DNA from: Thermoleophilia bacterium UBA5186
GTDB lineage: Bacteria; Actinomycetota; Thermoleophilia; Gaiellales; Gaiellaceae
Direction: 5' to 3'
NCBI GenBank assembly: GCA_002413095.1
Contig: DHWI01000041.1
Location: 1 to 9,011, forward strand
Length of the DNA: 9,011 nucleotides
Below are positions 1 to 6,121 of the stretch, in pieces; the first letter of the stretch is position 1, and each line of letters starts with the position of its first letter. The notes below the pieces were generated by a model that was not told the DNA's origin, did not search any database, and saw only the letters and a list, made by a program, of their open reading frames with translations. Position numbers and translations under genes: made by a program.

Positions 1-1
1 C

Positions 2-442
2 CAGCGATGCGACTTCGGCGCCGTGGTTCACGTCGAATATCGGGACGCCTCCGGGCGGAACCGCCGCGCGCCGCTGTACCTGGCGAACCTCGACGCGTCG
101 CTCGCCGCCGAAATCGAGGCGGAGCTTGAGCGCACAGGTCAGGCGGTGCTCGAGACTCCCTTCGCCGCCGACGTCGCAAAGATCCAGCGCGGCGAGCCGA
201 TTCGTATGGGCGGCGGGCATATCCGAGTCGTCCCGGCGCTGCCGCGAGCGCGGAGCTGCGCCACGCCGGCGTGGGTGCCGACCAGGCGAGCACGGCGAGG
301 CGCCCGGCCGCGGGCCACCCGGACGCGGCGGGCCCGGGCTCGCGCGCCCTCCGCTTCCGGCGAACCATCCGACGAACCTCCGCCGCTTAGCAGCGGCCTG
401 ACCCACGTCGCCCCCGCCGTGGCGAGGAGCGTCGCGTCGTGA
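2..442 (+). CDS. Unknown protein, 5' end cut by the window edge
   Basis: I do not recognise this protein. The frame is open to the left edge (Gln-Arg-Cys-Asp-Phe-Gly precede the first GTG at 23), so the true start probably lies outside the window. The first ~75 residues read as a normal globular protein, with alternating charge and a helix around LAAEIEAELERTGQAVLE. The last ~65 residues are Arg/Pro/Ala-rich and probably disordered. Third codon positions are strongly GC throughout, which supports coding. However, from about 240 onward the +2-shifted frame (241-390) gives a less arginine-rich protein with better codons, so a frameshift is possible. The TGA stop overlaps the next gene's GTG as GTGA, marking this as part of the same operon. 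The product may be a phage accessory protein; that rests on context only. Confidence 0.55.
   Translation, partial: QRCDFGAVVHVEYRDASGRNRRAPLYLANLDASLAAEIEAELERTGQAVLETPFAADVAKIQRGEPIRMGGGHIRVVPALPRARSCATPAWVPTRRARRGARPRATRTRRARARAPSASGEPSDEPPPLSSGLTHVAPAVARSVAS
259..273. repeat. 15-bp repeat with a 12-bp perfect palindrome, copy 1
   Basis: CGCCACGCCGGCGTG contains the palindrome CACGCCGGCGTG (262-273). An identical 15-mer occurs at 6258-6272, so one copy lies near each end of the operon. It could be an operator for one of the small DNA-binding proteins, but chance similarity is possible in GC-rich DNA. Confidence 0.3.
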
Positions 443-1227
443 GCGGACGCGGACGGGCGCCAGACTCGCAGGATCTCTTCGCGCAGTTGCCCCTGCGCCT
501 CCACGAGGCTGTCCGACGCGGCGAGCTGACCTTTCATCAGTTCGGGCTCGTCGCGTATCTCGTCGGCGCAGCCGACTACCGGACCGGCGAACTTGCGACC
601 ACGGTCGCTGCACTCGCCGATGCGATCCAGTGGGGTCGAAGCGACGACACGCTCCGGCGTGACCTGCAGGCTCTAAAGGCCGCTGGCTGGATCGACTACT
701 CCGTACAGGAGCGTCAGCGCAGGCCATACATCCTCAAGCTCGTTGGCGCCCTCCGGGACGGCACTGCGTCAGCGACTGCCGCATCCAACGACCCGTCTAT
801 GCGGCAGACGGCCAGCCCTGTGCGGCAGTTCCAGGATGCCGCTTTCCCGCATGGGGAGAGGGAGCGCGCGTCTACCCTCGAGCCTGCGTGCGGCAGTCCC
901 GTAGAAGAGACGAGAACAGACGCAGAGGAGAACGACAACCCCGGCATCGAGGAGGAGCTAGACCACCGTGTAGGTGAAGAGACGACGCGCGTGCGCGAGA
1001 GCGCCGGCGGCGATGCAGTGACAGAGCGCATGCTCGGCCTGGTTGCCGCGAACAGCGTGGAGCGTGACGAGGCGCCGTGGTCGAAGCTCCATGCAGCCGC
1101 CGAAACGTCGGCGCGGCGCCAAGTCCGCGCTTGGGTCGCCTCCCGTCCGTTGCCCGAGGCCGAGCAGGCATTTCTCGCTGAGCTCGTCGACACGTTCGAT
1201 GCGCGGCTCCACGAAGAGGCCGCGTGA
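439..1227 (+). CDS. Winged-helix protein, phage replication-initiator-like
   Basis: This is a 262 aa protein. Residues ~30-100 form a plausible winged helix-turn-helix: LTFHQFGLVAYL, then ALADAIQW (helix 2), DDTLRRDLQALKAAGWI (recognition helix) and a basic wing VQERQRRPYILKL. The layout resembles the N-terminal DNA-binding domain of phage replisome organisers and Rep-like initiators, in which the domain binds the origin. The middle (~150-190) is acidic and probably disordered. The C-terminus (~195-262) is predicted helical and could contact a helicase or partner. GTG 439 is chosen because it overlaps the upstream TGA (GTGA) and has GAGGAG at 424-429. The gene lies upstream of the excisionase-like and terminase genes. 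A plain transcriptional regulator is the main alternative, because no primase or helicase motif is visible. Confidence 0.6.
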   Translation: MSGRGRAPDSQDLFAQLPLRLHEAVRRGELTFHQFGLVAYLVGAADYRTGELATTVAALADAIQWGRSDDTLRRDLQALKAAGWIDYSVQERQRRPYILKLVGALRDGTASATAASNDPSMRQTASPVRQFQDAAFPHGERERASTLEPACGSPVEETRTDAEENDNPGIEEELDHRVGEETTRVRESAGGDAVTERMLGLVAANSVERDEAPWSKLHAAAETSARRQVRAWVASRPLPEAEQAFLAELVDTFDARLHEEAA

Positions 1228-1337
1228 CAGCCAGCGCCTCAGCCCTAGGAGGGACTTGCGGACTGGCCGTCCTGTCAGCCTCCGAGGAGGCGTTCTCCGT
1301 GGACGCCGCGTGCGCGCCCGAGGAGGCGGCGGCGTGA
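1224..1337 (+). CDS. 37-codon micro-ORF linked by GTGA overlaps on both sides
   Basis: A small ORF starts at GTG 1224, whose bases overlap the TGA of the winged-helix gene. It ends at TGA 1335-1337, overlapping the GTG of the next gene. The peptide begins with Thr-Ala-Ser-Ala-Ser-Ala and ends Ala-Pro-Glu-Glu-Ala-Ala-Ala. It shows no recognised domain or membrane helix. GAAGAGG at 1213-1219 sits 4 nt before the GTG. Without it, a ~106-nt gap would separate two otherwise tightly coupled genes. It may be a functional small protein, or a translated leader that carries ribosomes to the 71 aa gene. Chance is possible, because GTGA is common in GC-rich DNA. Confidence 0.35.
   Translation: MTASASALGGTCGLAVLSASEEAFSVDAACAPEEAAA
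1321..1326 (+). promoter_or_regulatory. Shine-Dalgarno that sets the start of the excisionase-like gene
   Basis: A perfect AGGAGG stands 7 nt upstream of GTG 1334. It supports that start over the longer in-frame start at 1043, which would add ~97 arginine-rich residues reading through the preceding winged-helix gene. Confidence 0.6.
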
Positions 1338-1549
1338 GCGCGCTGGCGACCGGACCGACGCTGCCTCGGCTCGCGTTCCGCGTGGGCGAGGCGGCGCTCG
1401 CCCTCGGCGTGTCGCCGGACCACTTCGCCCGGCACATCGCCCCGGAGCTCCGCTGGGTTCGCCGGGGCGCGGTCAAGCTCGTCGCCCGAGCCGAGCTCGA
1501 AGCGTGGCTCGAACGCGAGGCGTCACGGACGCTCGAGGACGCGCTGTGA
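1334..1549 (+). CDS. Excisionase/MerR-like small DNA-binding protein
   Basis: A 71 aa protein with a compact helix-turn-helix. Residues 15-35 (FRVGEAALALGVSPDHFARHI) form the helix-turn-helix. Residues 43-60 (RRGAVKLVARAELEAWLE) form the wing and the closing helix that usually ends this fold. The 'V..AA..LGVS...F....P' start and the 'V....ELEAWL' end are typical of helix_turn_helix_17/excisionase proteins. These bind att-site DNA as recombination directionality factors, or act as small phage regulators. No integrase gene is in the window, so an excision role cannot be confirmed. GTG 1334 is set by AGGAGG at 1321 and by a GTGA overlap with the micro-ORF upstream. The stop overlaps the next small ORF in the same way. 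Confidence 0.7.
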   Translation: MSALATGPTLPRLAFRVGEAALALGVSPDHFARHIAPELRWVRRGAVKLVARAELEAWLEREASRTLEDAL

Positions 1550-1635
1550 CTGGCGCACGGCTGGCGCACACCCGCATGGTTGAGCGGCGAAACGGCCTGT
1601 CCTCAGTCTCTCAGGCCGAGGCGGGGTCGACGTGA
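1546..1635 (+). CDS. 29-codon micro-ORF bridging to the small-terminase gene
   Basis: GTG 1546 overlaps the TGA of the excisionase-like gene, and its own TGA (1633-1635) overlaps GTG 1632 of the small-terminase-like gene. GAGGA at 1535-1539 sits 6 nt upstream of the start. The peptide is basic, beginning Thr-Gly-Ala-Arg-Leu-Ala-His and ending Gln-Ala-Glu-Ala-Gly-Ser-Thr, with no recognised motif. An internal ATG lies at its codon 11. The overlaps at both ends make it a candidate coupling peptide or tiny gene. Its length alone gives no evidence of coding. Confidence 0.3.
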   Translation: MTGARLAHTRMVERRNGLSSVSQAEAGST

Positions 1636-2084
1636 GCGGCGAGACCACGCAGGCGGTGGTCGAGCACGGGCCGGACTGCACGTGCCAGCGCTGTACGGGC
1701 TTCGAGAAGGGCAACGAAGCTGCTCTCAGGCACGGCGCCACGAGCGAGCGCCAGATCACTCGTCGAGCGACGGTCGAGAAGCGTCGGCTACTGCGCCAAA
1801 TCGGTCTTCGGCAGAACGACCTCGAATCGCTCGGGCGCGCTCTGCTCGCGAACTGGGCTCGGGCGGCTGCGGCGCTCGGTCTGCTCGACGACTACGCCGC
1901 CCGGGAGGGCTGGCTCGACGCGGACGGCAACCCGCGCGGCTTCGCTCGCCTGTACGTGTCGCTCTTGAACTCGGAGCGGCTCGCCTTGCGTGGCCTCAGC
2001 GAGTACCTGCGCGACGTGAGCGGCGATCCGTTCGAGCGACTCAACGAACACCTGGCCGCGAAGGAGGCGCGCGATGAGGGCTAG
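1632..2084 (+). CDS. Terminase small-subunit-like protein with CxCxxC cluster
   Basis: This 150 aa protein lies immediately upstream of TerL, the usual place for the small terminase subunit, which recognises the packaging site and loads DNA onto TerL. Residues 16-21 form a CTCQRC cluster with His12 and His34 nearby, a possible zinc-binding element. The following GFEKGNEAALRHGATS is characteristic of small-terminase-like N-termini in actinobacterial phages ('GFQPGN..ALRHGA.S'). The rest is helical (DLESLGRALLANWARAAAALGLLDDY, then LYVSLLNSERLALRGLSEYL), consistent with an oligomerising core. GTG 1632 overlaps the upstream TGA, and the 3' end overlaps TerL by 11 nt. Assignment rests on position and these features rather than a recognised full-length match. 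A terminase-associated zinc protein is the alternative. Confidence 0.65.
   Translation: MSGETTQAVVEHGPDCTCQRCTGFEKGNEAALRHGATSERQITRRATVEKRRLLRQIGLRQNDLESLGRALLANWARAAAALGLLDDYAAREGWLDADGNPRGFARLYVSLLNSERLALRGLSEYLRDVSGDPFERLNEHLAAKEARDEG
2061..2067 (+). promoter_or_regulatory. Shine-Dalgarno of terL inside the small-terminase gene
   Basis: AAGGAGG lies 6 nt before ATG 2074 and within the last codons of the upstream gene, so TerL translation is probably coupled to that of TerS. Confidence 0.65.
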
Positions 2085-3651
2085 CGTTCCGCCGCCGTCG
2101 CTCTCGTCCGGGCTCGTTGCCGCGTGTGACGACCCCGATCTGTTCGGTGTCGAGCTGACCCCGCGGCAGCGGGAGCTGCTCGAGCAGGTCGAGGCCGGTG
2201 ACCTCCTGCACGTCTGGGCTCTGGGGCGACGTTCGGGCAAGACGCTTCTCGGCGCGTTGATCGCGCTGTGGTTCTCGCTCCTGCGGCCGGAGCTTGGTGA
2301 GCATGTGCGGCGGCGTGAGCGGCGCTACGCCGTCTGTGCTGCGACGAATCTTCGGCAGGCGCGGATCTTCGTCGATCAGGCGCGGTCGATCGTGGAGGCA
2401 TCGCCGCTGCTCGCCGGGCTCGTGAAGAGCAGCACCGACGACGAGATCGTGTTCTCGAACCGGACGGTGCTGGCGGCGTTCCCGTGCACGTCGCGCGGTG
2501 GGCGCGGTTGGCCGATCGCGTGCCTCTTGCTCGACGAGGCGGCGCACATGCTCGACACGGACGGCAATCAGGCGGCCGAGCCGGTGTATCGCAGCCTGGT
2601 GCCGAGCACGGCGCAGTTCGGCGAGGCGGCGCGCGTGATCGTCGCGTCGAGCCCGTTCGGCGTCGACGGTTTTTTTGCCGACCTGTATGGGAAGGCGGAA
2701 GCGGGCGAGCTGACGGGGGCGGTGGCAGCGCACGCGTCGACGATGGACGCTCGGCCTGCGCTGTCGATGGCGGCGCTCGATATCGAGCGTCAGCGTGACC
2801 CGGAGGGCTTCCGGTCGGAGTACGGGGCGGAGTTCGTTGCCGCAGGCGGTGCATTCCTCGACGGGGCGAGGATCGCCGCCGCCGCTACTCGGCGGCGGGA
2901 GCTGCGGCCGGGGAAGGTCGTCGACGCGATCGCCGCTGTCGATCTCGGCTTCGTCAGTGACTCGACTGCGCTCGCGATCGTCGGGCGTGACCTGACTGAT
3001 CGGAAGCGCCTGCGGCTCGTGCTGGCGCGGGGTTGGAAGCCGGACGGTTGGCCGCTGGGATTCGGGCCGACGCTGGACGCGATCGCGGACGTCTGTCTCG
3101 CGCAGGGGGTCAGGCGCCTCTACACCGATCAGCATCATGCGACCGCCGCGGTGGAGCACCTGGCTCGGCGCGGTGTGCACGCGACGATCGTGCCGACTTC
3201 GGCTTCGTCGAAGAGCCAGATGTTCGCCGACTTGAAAACCCGCCTCTACGGGGGCGAGCTCGAGTTGTACGACGAGCCGGAGTTGCTGGCTGAGCTCCGG
3301 CGGATCGAGACGGTGACGACGCCGGGAGCTGCGACGGTGCGGATCCGTCGTCTCGGTTCGTCGCATGGCGACCTTGCGACCGCGCTGGCGCTCGCGTGCT
3401 GGAAGATCCGGGGGGCGGGAGGCGGCTTTAAGACGTCGGTCCCGAGGGGTTCGATCTTCGACCGTCGACGGGGCGCACAGATTGGGGAGATGCCCCCGAC
3501 GGTGACGTCGGATGGGGGCCGGGCGTCGCGGATCCAGTCCACGCGACCCGCCCGGCGGATCGCGCAGACGTCGGCGCGTCGCGACTCGATCGACGAACTT
3601 GCAGCTCAGCTCGGCATCCCCGTCTATGACTCGACCCGGGAGAGGCTGTGA
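2074..3651 (+). CDS. terL: Phage terminase large subunit (ATPase plus nuclease)
   Basis: This 525 aa protein is the DNA-packaging motor that translocates phage DNA into the prohead and cuts concatemers. All hallmark motifs are visible. In the ATPase domain these are the Walker A LGRRSGKT (50-57), Walker B with catalytic Glu CLLLDEAAHM (150-159; D154, E155) and the coupling motif ASSPFG (191-196). The RNase H-like nuclease domain has three metal-binding acids: D290 in AAVDLGF, D352 in LYTDQHH and D433 in SHGDLATALALA. Length is normal for the family. The last ~75 residues are polar and may be disordered. The enzyme therefore looks intact. A run of seven T encodes Phe-Phe at residues 200-201 in a gene that otherwise prefers TTC. 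The following genes are not the expected portal, protease or capsid. ATG 2074 is set by AAGGAGG at 2061. Confidence 0.93.
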   Translation: MRASVPPPSLSSGLVAACDDPDLFGVELTPRQRELLEQVEAGDLLHVWALGRRSGKTLLGALIALWFSLLRPELGEHVRRRERRYAVCAATNLRQARIFVDQARSIVEASPLLAGLVKSSTDDEIVFSNRTVLAAFPCTSRGGRGWPIACLLLDEAAHMLDTDGNQAAEPVYRSLVPSTAQFGEAARVIVASSPFGVDGFFADLYGKAEAGELTGAVAAHASTMDARPALSMAALDIERQRDPEGFRSEYGAEFVAAGGAFLDGARIAAAATRRRELRPGKVVDAIAAVDLGFVSDSTALAIVGRDLTDRKRLRLVLARGWKPDGWPLGFGPTLDAIADVCLAQGVRRLYTDQHHATAAVEHLARRGVHATIVPTSASSKSQMFADLKTRLYGGELELYDEPELLAELRRIETVTTPGAATVRIRRLGSSHGDLATALALACWKIRGAGGGFKTSVPRGSIFDRRRGAQIGEMPPTVTSDGGRASRIQSTRPARRIAQTSARRDSIDELAAQLGIPVYDSTRERL

Positions 3652-3938
3652 GCGTGTCCGCCGCCGAGCGGCGGCCTCTCGTCTACGCCGCTACCGCCGC
3701 CCTCTCGGCGTGGTCGGGCGATCGGCCGCTCGAGACGGTCGTCGCGGAGGCGATCCAGGCTGGACGGGTCGAGTGGCGGCGACGGCATGGCTACGCGTTC
3801 GTCCATCTCGACGGCTGTCGGGCGGTCGCGGAGCGCCGCACGTCGCCTTTGGGGACGGGCCGGGCGAGTTGGCTCGTGACTCGTCTCGTGAGCGAGGCGG
3901 CGAGGGATTTCGTCAACCCAAAAAAGGAGGAACGATGA
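3648..3938 (+). CDS. Unknown 96 aa protein, possible frameshift donor
   Basis: I do not recognise this protein. GTG 3648 overlaps the TerL stop (GTGA) and has a purine-rich GGGAGAGG a few bases upstream. The protein is mixed alpha/beta in appearance: a helix ETVVAEAIQAGRVEWRRR, a strand-like GYAFVHLDG, and a C-terminal helix SWLVTRLVSEAARDF ending in Asn-Pro-Lys-Lys-Glu-Glu-Arg. The C-terminal Lys-Lys is encoded by AAA AAG within A AAA AAG (3920-3926), a classic -1 slippery heptamer. The -1 frame runs straight into the next gene. Portal, scaffold and capsid identities are excluded by size. Confidence 0.6.
   Translation: MSVSAAERRPLVYAATAALSAWSGDRPLETVVAEAIQAGRVEWRRRHGYAFVHLDGCRAVAERRTSPLGTGRASWLVTRLVSEAARDFVNPKKEER
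3920..3930 (+). promoter_or_regulatory. Slippery heptamer A AAA AAG overlapping a strong Shine-Dalgarno
   Basis: Six A residues (3920-3925) followed by GGAGG give AAGGAGG, 4 nt before ATG 3935, which explains re-initiation at the next gene. The same bases in the reading frame of the upstream gene are CCA AAA AAG, so the A AAA AAG heptamer is phased as in the E. coli dnaX site. A -1 slip would read on as GGA GGA ACG ATG, fusing the 96 aa and 236 aa products. The Shine-Dalgarno role is well supported; the frameshift role is a hypothesis. Confidence 0.5.
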
Positions 3939-4645
3939 ACGCTCTAACGAGAAAGAAAAACAGGACGCACAAGCCCGACCGTGCCGCCCTCGGTGCGAGT
4001 CGAGCCAGTGTGCATCGGGCGACCGGCCTGCGAATCGACTTCGATCTGCTCGACGAAGGAGATCGGGCCGAGCTCGTCGCGCTGACCCGAAAGATTCAGG
4101 CCGACGCCGAGCCCGGAGTCGGCCGCGACGACCCGCGTTTCCTCGACGATCGTGACCGGAGCACGTACGAGCGTCTCGTCGCGGTCGCTGCTGGCGAGGA
4201 GCCGGGTTACTTCGATCGGGCTCGCGAGGACGCGGCGGCGCAGCCGAAGCTCGCCGGACTCGTCGAGCGCGCACGTCGGCCCGCTGCTCGTGCGCCCGTC
4301 GAGGGCTGCCTGAATCTCGGCCGCGACCAGTTGCTCGAGAATCTGCGGCGCGGCGCGATCTGGGCCGAGGATCTCGCCGTCTACCTGTACCTGGCGGTGC
4401 AGCTTGAGAGCGGTGCGGTGCTCTCGACGGCCGCGAGGTTCGAGCAGGACGGCGACGCGCTTGTGCTCGTCCTCTCGGCGAACTTCGGCGTGGTCGCTCC
4501 CGTCCATAACCCGGATGAGGCGCTGCGCGGCGAGAGCGCTTCGCTCGAGAACCTCGCCCGGGTCGAGTGGCTCGAGGTCGACCGGCAGGGCAACGAGGTC
4601 CGTGTCAGCCACGGCCCGGCGTCGCCGCTGCGGAGGGCATCGTGA
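3935..4645 (+). CDS. Unknown 236 aa protein, possibly a phage accessory or structural protein
   Basis: I do not recognise the family. ATG 3935 overlaps the upstream TGA (ATGA) and has AAGGAGG at 3924-3930. The N-terminus is very basic (TRKKNRTHKPDR) and encoded by an unusually A-rich stretch (about 3917-3975). Next comes an acidic/helical segment (LLDEGDRAELVALTRKIQADAEP). Residues 81-90 read LVAVAAGEEP, nearly identical to LVARAAGEEP at residues 54-63 of the next gene's product, which suggests a shared module. The second half (LGRDQLLENLRRGAIW, AEDLAVYLYLAVQLESG) is helical. It ends in strand-like segments (DALVLVLSANFGVVAP). No transmembrane segment or catalytic motif is evident. Confidence 0.65.
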   Translation: MNALTRKKNRTHKPDRAALGASRASVHRATGLRIDFDLLDEGDRAELVALTRKIQADAEPGVGRDDPRFLDDRDRSTYERLVAVAAGEEPGYFDRAREDAAAQPKLAGLVERARRPAARAPVEGCLNLGRDQLLENLRRGAIWAEDLAVYLYLAVQLESGAVLSTAARFEQDGDALVLVLSANFGVVAPVHNPDEALRGESASLENLARVEWLEVDRQGNEVRVSHGPASPLRRAS

Positions 4646-5592
4646 CGGCGCGGGCCCGACCGCGCGTCGCGGTGACCATCGACGCCCGCGGCAGTCAGAC
4701 GATCACCGCATCCGGCCGCGTTGTCGATGGTGTGAGATTCGACGTCGGACGGGGGATGCTCGTGCGGGATCTCGGCGACCAGGACCGGCTGCTCGCCGCC
4801 CTCGTCGCACGGGCGGCGGGGGAGGAGCCGCAGGCGGCACTTGACCCGCTCGCCGGGGTGCCGGTGTGGGTACGTGACGTCCTCGGGACGCGCCGGACTC
4901 GGACACCCCCTGCGGTGACGGCCAGCGCCGTGTCACGGCGTCGGCGACCTCGCGGGGTTGTCGACGTCGCCACGGGGGAGGTCCGGCGGGCGGACGGGAC
5001 GCTCGTCCACGGCGTTCGCTTCGACTCGGCGCGTAGCTGCCTGGTGCGGACAACGCAGCCAGACCGAGCACGGGAGCAGGACTCCGCCGCCGTCCACCTG
5101 CTGCGCTCGCTCGTCGATGAGCGTGCGGCGCTCGAGCGGCAGGTCGGCACGTCTACTGTCGCGAACACGGCCAACGTCGAGCGGCTCTCCGAGCTCGAAG
5201 CGCGGATCGAGGCCGGGGAACGTGATCTCCGCGCCCGGATCGCGGAGCTCGAAGGCGGGAAGGCTCGGCTCGTCGGACAGGTCGAGGCGCTGACCGCGTT
5301 GACCGTCGCGCTCGAGGTCGGTCGGCTCGATGATGAGCTGACCGCCGCGCTCGCGGCCGACACAGCCCGTCCCGACGACGGCACCATCGTCCAGCCACCC
5401 GAAGCCGAGGACGGGGAAGTGGTCGTCGAGCTCGAGCGGGACGAGCGGGGGCGCCCCTGGCGGTCGTACCGGCCCGCCTTCGACGAGGCGGGCCACCCGA
5501 TCTGGCTCGTCTGCGAGATCCAGCGCGACGCGGCGGGCAAGGTCGTCGGCTCGGTCGAGACGCGCGAGCTCCGCATCGAGGAGAAGTCGTGA
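4642..5592 (+). CDS. Unknown 316 aa protein with duplicated domain and coiled coil
   Basis: I do not recognise the family. GTG 4642 is preferred over the in-frame upstream start at 4567 because it makes the GTGA overlap and follows GGAGGG (4632-4637). The N-terminal half contains two copies of one module: SGRVVDGVRFDVGRGMLVR at 24-42 and DGTLVHGVRFDSARSCLVR at 118-136, with about 11 of 19 identical residues. Each is preceded by a short strand-rich stretch and followed by a helix. Residues ~156-228 are a heptad-rich coiled coil (LSELEARIEAGERDLRARIA and onward). The tail is acidic, then mixed (EVVVELERDERGRPWRSYRP). A dimeric scaffold or structural role would fit, but nothing identifies a function. 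Confidence 0.65.
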   Translation: MTARARPRVAVTIDARGSQTITASGRVVDGVRFDVGRGMLVRDLGDQDRLLAALVARAAGEEPQAALDPLAGVPVWVRDVLGTRRTRTPPAVTASAVSRRRRPRGVVDVATGEVRRADGTLVHGVRFDSARSCLVRTTQPDRAREQDSAAVHLLRSLVDERAALERQVGTSTVANTANVERLSELEARIEAGERDLRARIAELEGGKARLVGQVEALTALTVALEVGRLDDELTAALAADTARPDDGTIVQPPEAEDGEVVVELERDERGRPWRSYRPAFDEAGHPIWLVCEIQRDAAGKVVGSVETRELRIEEKS

Positions 5593-5810
5593 CGCGGCTA
5601 CCCCCGATCGGTTACGGCCTCGACGTCCTGCGGGAACGCTCGCGGGCGGCCCGGGAGGAGCTCTCCGGCGAGAAGCTCGACACCGCCGCCGCGGGGCTCG
5701 GGTTTGTGGGGCTCCGGTTTGCAGAGGGAACCCGGGTCACCCGTGGGACGCTCGAAGCCCTGTCGCGCAGCGTCAAAGCGCAGGCGGCACAACGGAAGGC
5801 GCGAGGGTGA
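5589..5810 (+). CDS. Unknown 73 aa protein
   Basis: This small basic protein is joined to both neighbours by GTGA overlaps, and GAGGAGAAG just upstream acts as a Shine-Dalgarno. It has one helix (DVLRERSRAAREELSGEKLDT), a Gly-rich centre (AAAGLGFVGLRF) and a helical, Lys/Arg-rich end (LEALSRSVKAQAAQRKARG). There is no membrane segment or known motif. Confidence 0.5.
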   Translation: MTRLPPIGYGLDVLRERSRAAREELSGEKLDTAAAGLGFVGLRFAEGTRVTRGTLEALSRSVKAQAAQRKARG

Positions 5811-6121
5811 CGGAAAGCGCGAATTTCCTCGACGACTCGGGCAGCCGCAGCGTCTGGCTCGCAGGACGGGCGCCGCGTCAGGCCGAGCGCGAGCAGCACG
5901 TCGCGCTCGAGCGGGCCCGCTACCTCGTCGGGGACCTCCCGTCGCTCGAGGACCCGCAGGCCGAGCTCGAATGCGTGGGCGGCCCGTACGACGCGGCCGC
6001 GCCGGGCGGCTTTCATTCCTGCGGCTGCGCGAAGTGGCCGGTGCGCTTCCGCCCGCAGGAGGGAGGCGGCGGCGAATACGTGCTCGTCTACCAATGGGTC
6101 GACGGCGAGGACGACGTTTGA
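5807..6121 (+). CDS. Unknown 104 aa protein with Cys/His cluster
   Basis: GTG 5807 overlaps the upstream TGA, with GGAAGG and GAGG upstream. Residues 21-45 look helical (RAPRQAEREQHVALERARYL). Cys56, His70, Cys72 and Cys74 (C, 13 residues, HSCGC) could bind a metal, followed by a short beta-rich end (EYVLVYQWVDG). The product may be a small zinc-binding phage accessory protein; this is inferred from residue spacing only. Confidence 0.55.
   Translation: MTESANFLDDSGSRSVWLAGRAPRQAEREQHVALERARYLVGDLPSLEDPQAELECVGGPYDAAAPGGFHSCGCAKWPVRFRPQEGGGGEYVLVYQWVDGEDDV

Noticed and set aside
1043..1333. Longer start for the excisionase-like protein
   Set aside because: The added residues are Arg-rich, read through the preceding gene, and GTG 1334 has a perfect AGGAGG at the right distance.
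2041..3366. Long minus-strand ORF (441 codons) opposite terL
   Set aside because: Shadow of the real TerL frame; composition is Arg/His-rich with no domain, while the plus strand carries every terminase motif.
4567..4641. Longer start for the 316 aa protein
   Set aside because: It would overlap the upstream gene by ~80 nt with low-complexity Arg/Gly/Pro residues; GTG 4642 fits the GTGA pattern and has GGAGGG upstream.
4695..5576. Long minus-strand ORF (293 codons) opposite the 316 aa gene
   Set aside because: Ser/Arg-rich low-complexity antisense reading, common in GC-rich genes; no start context or domain.
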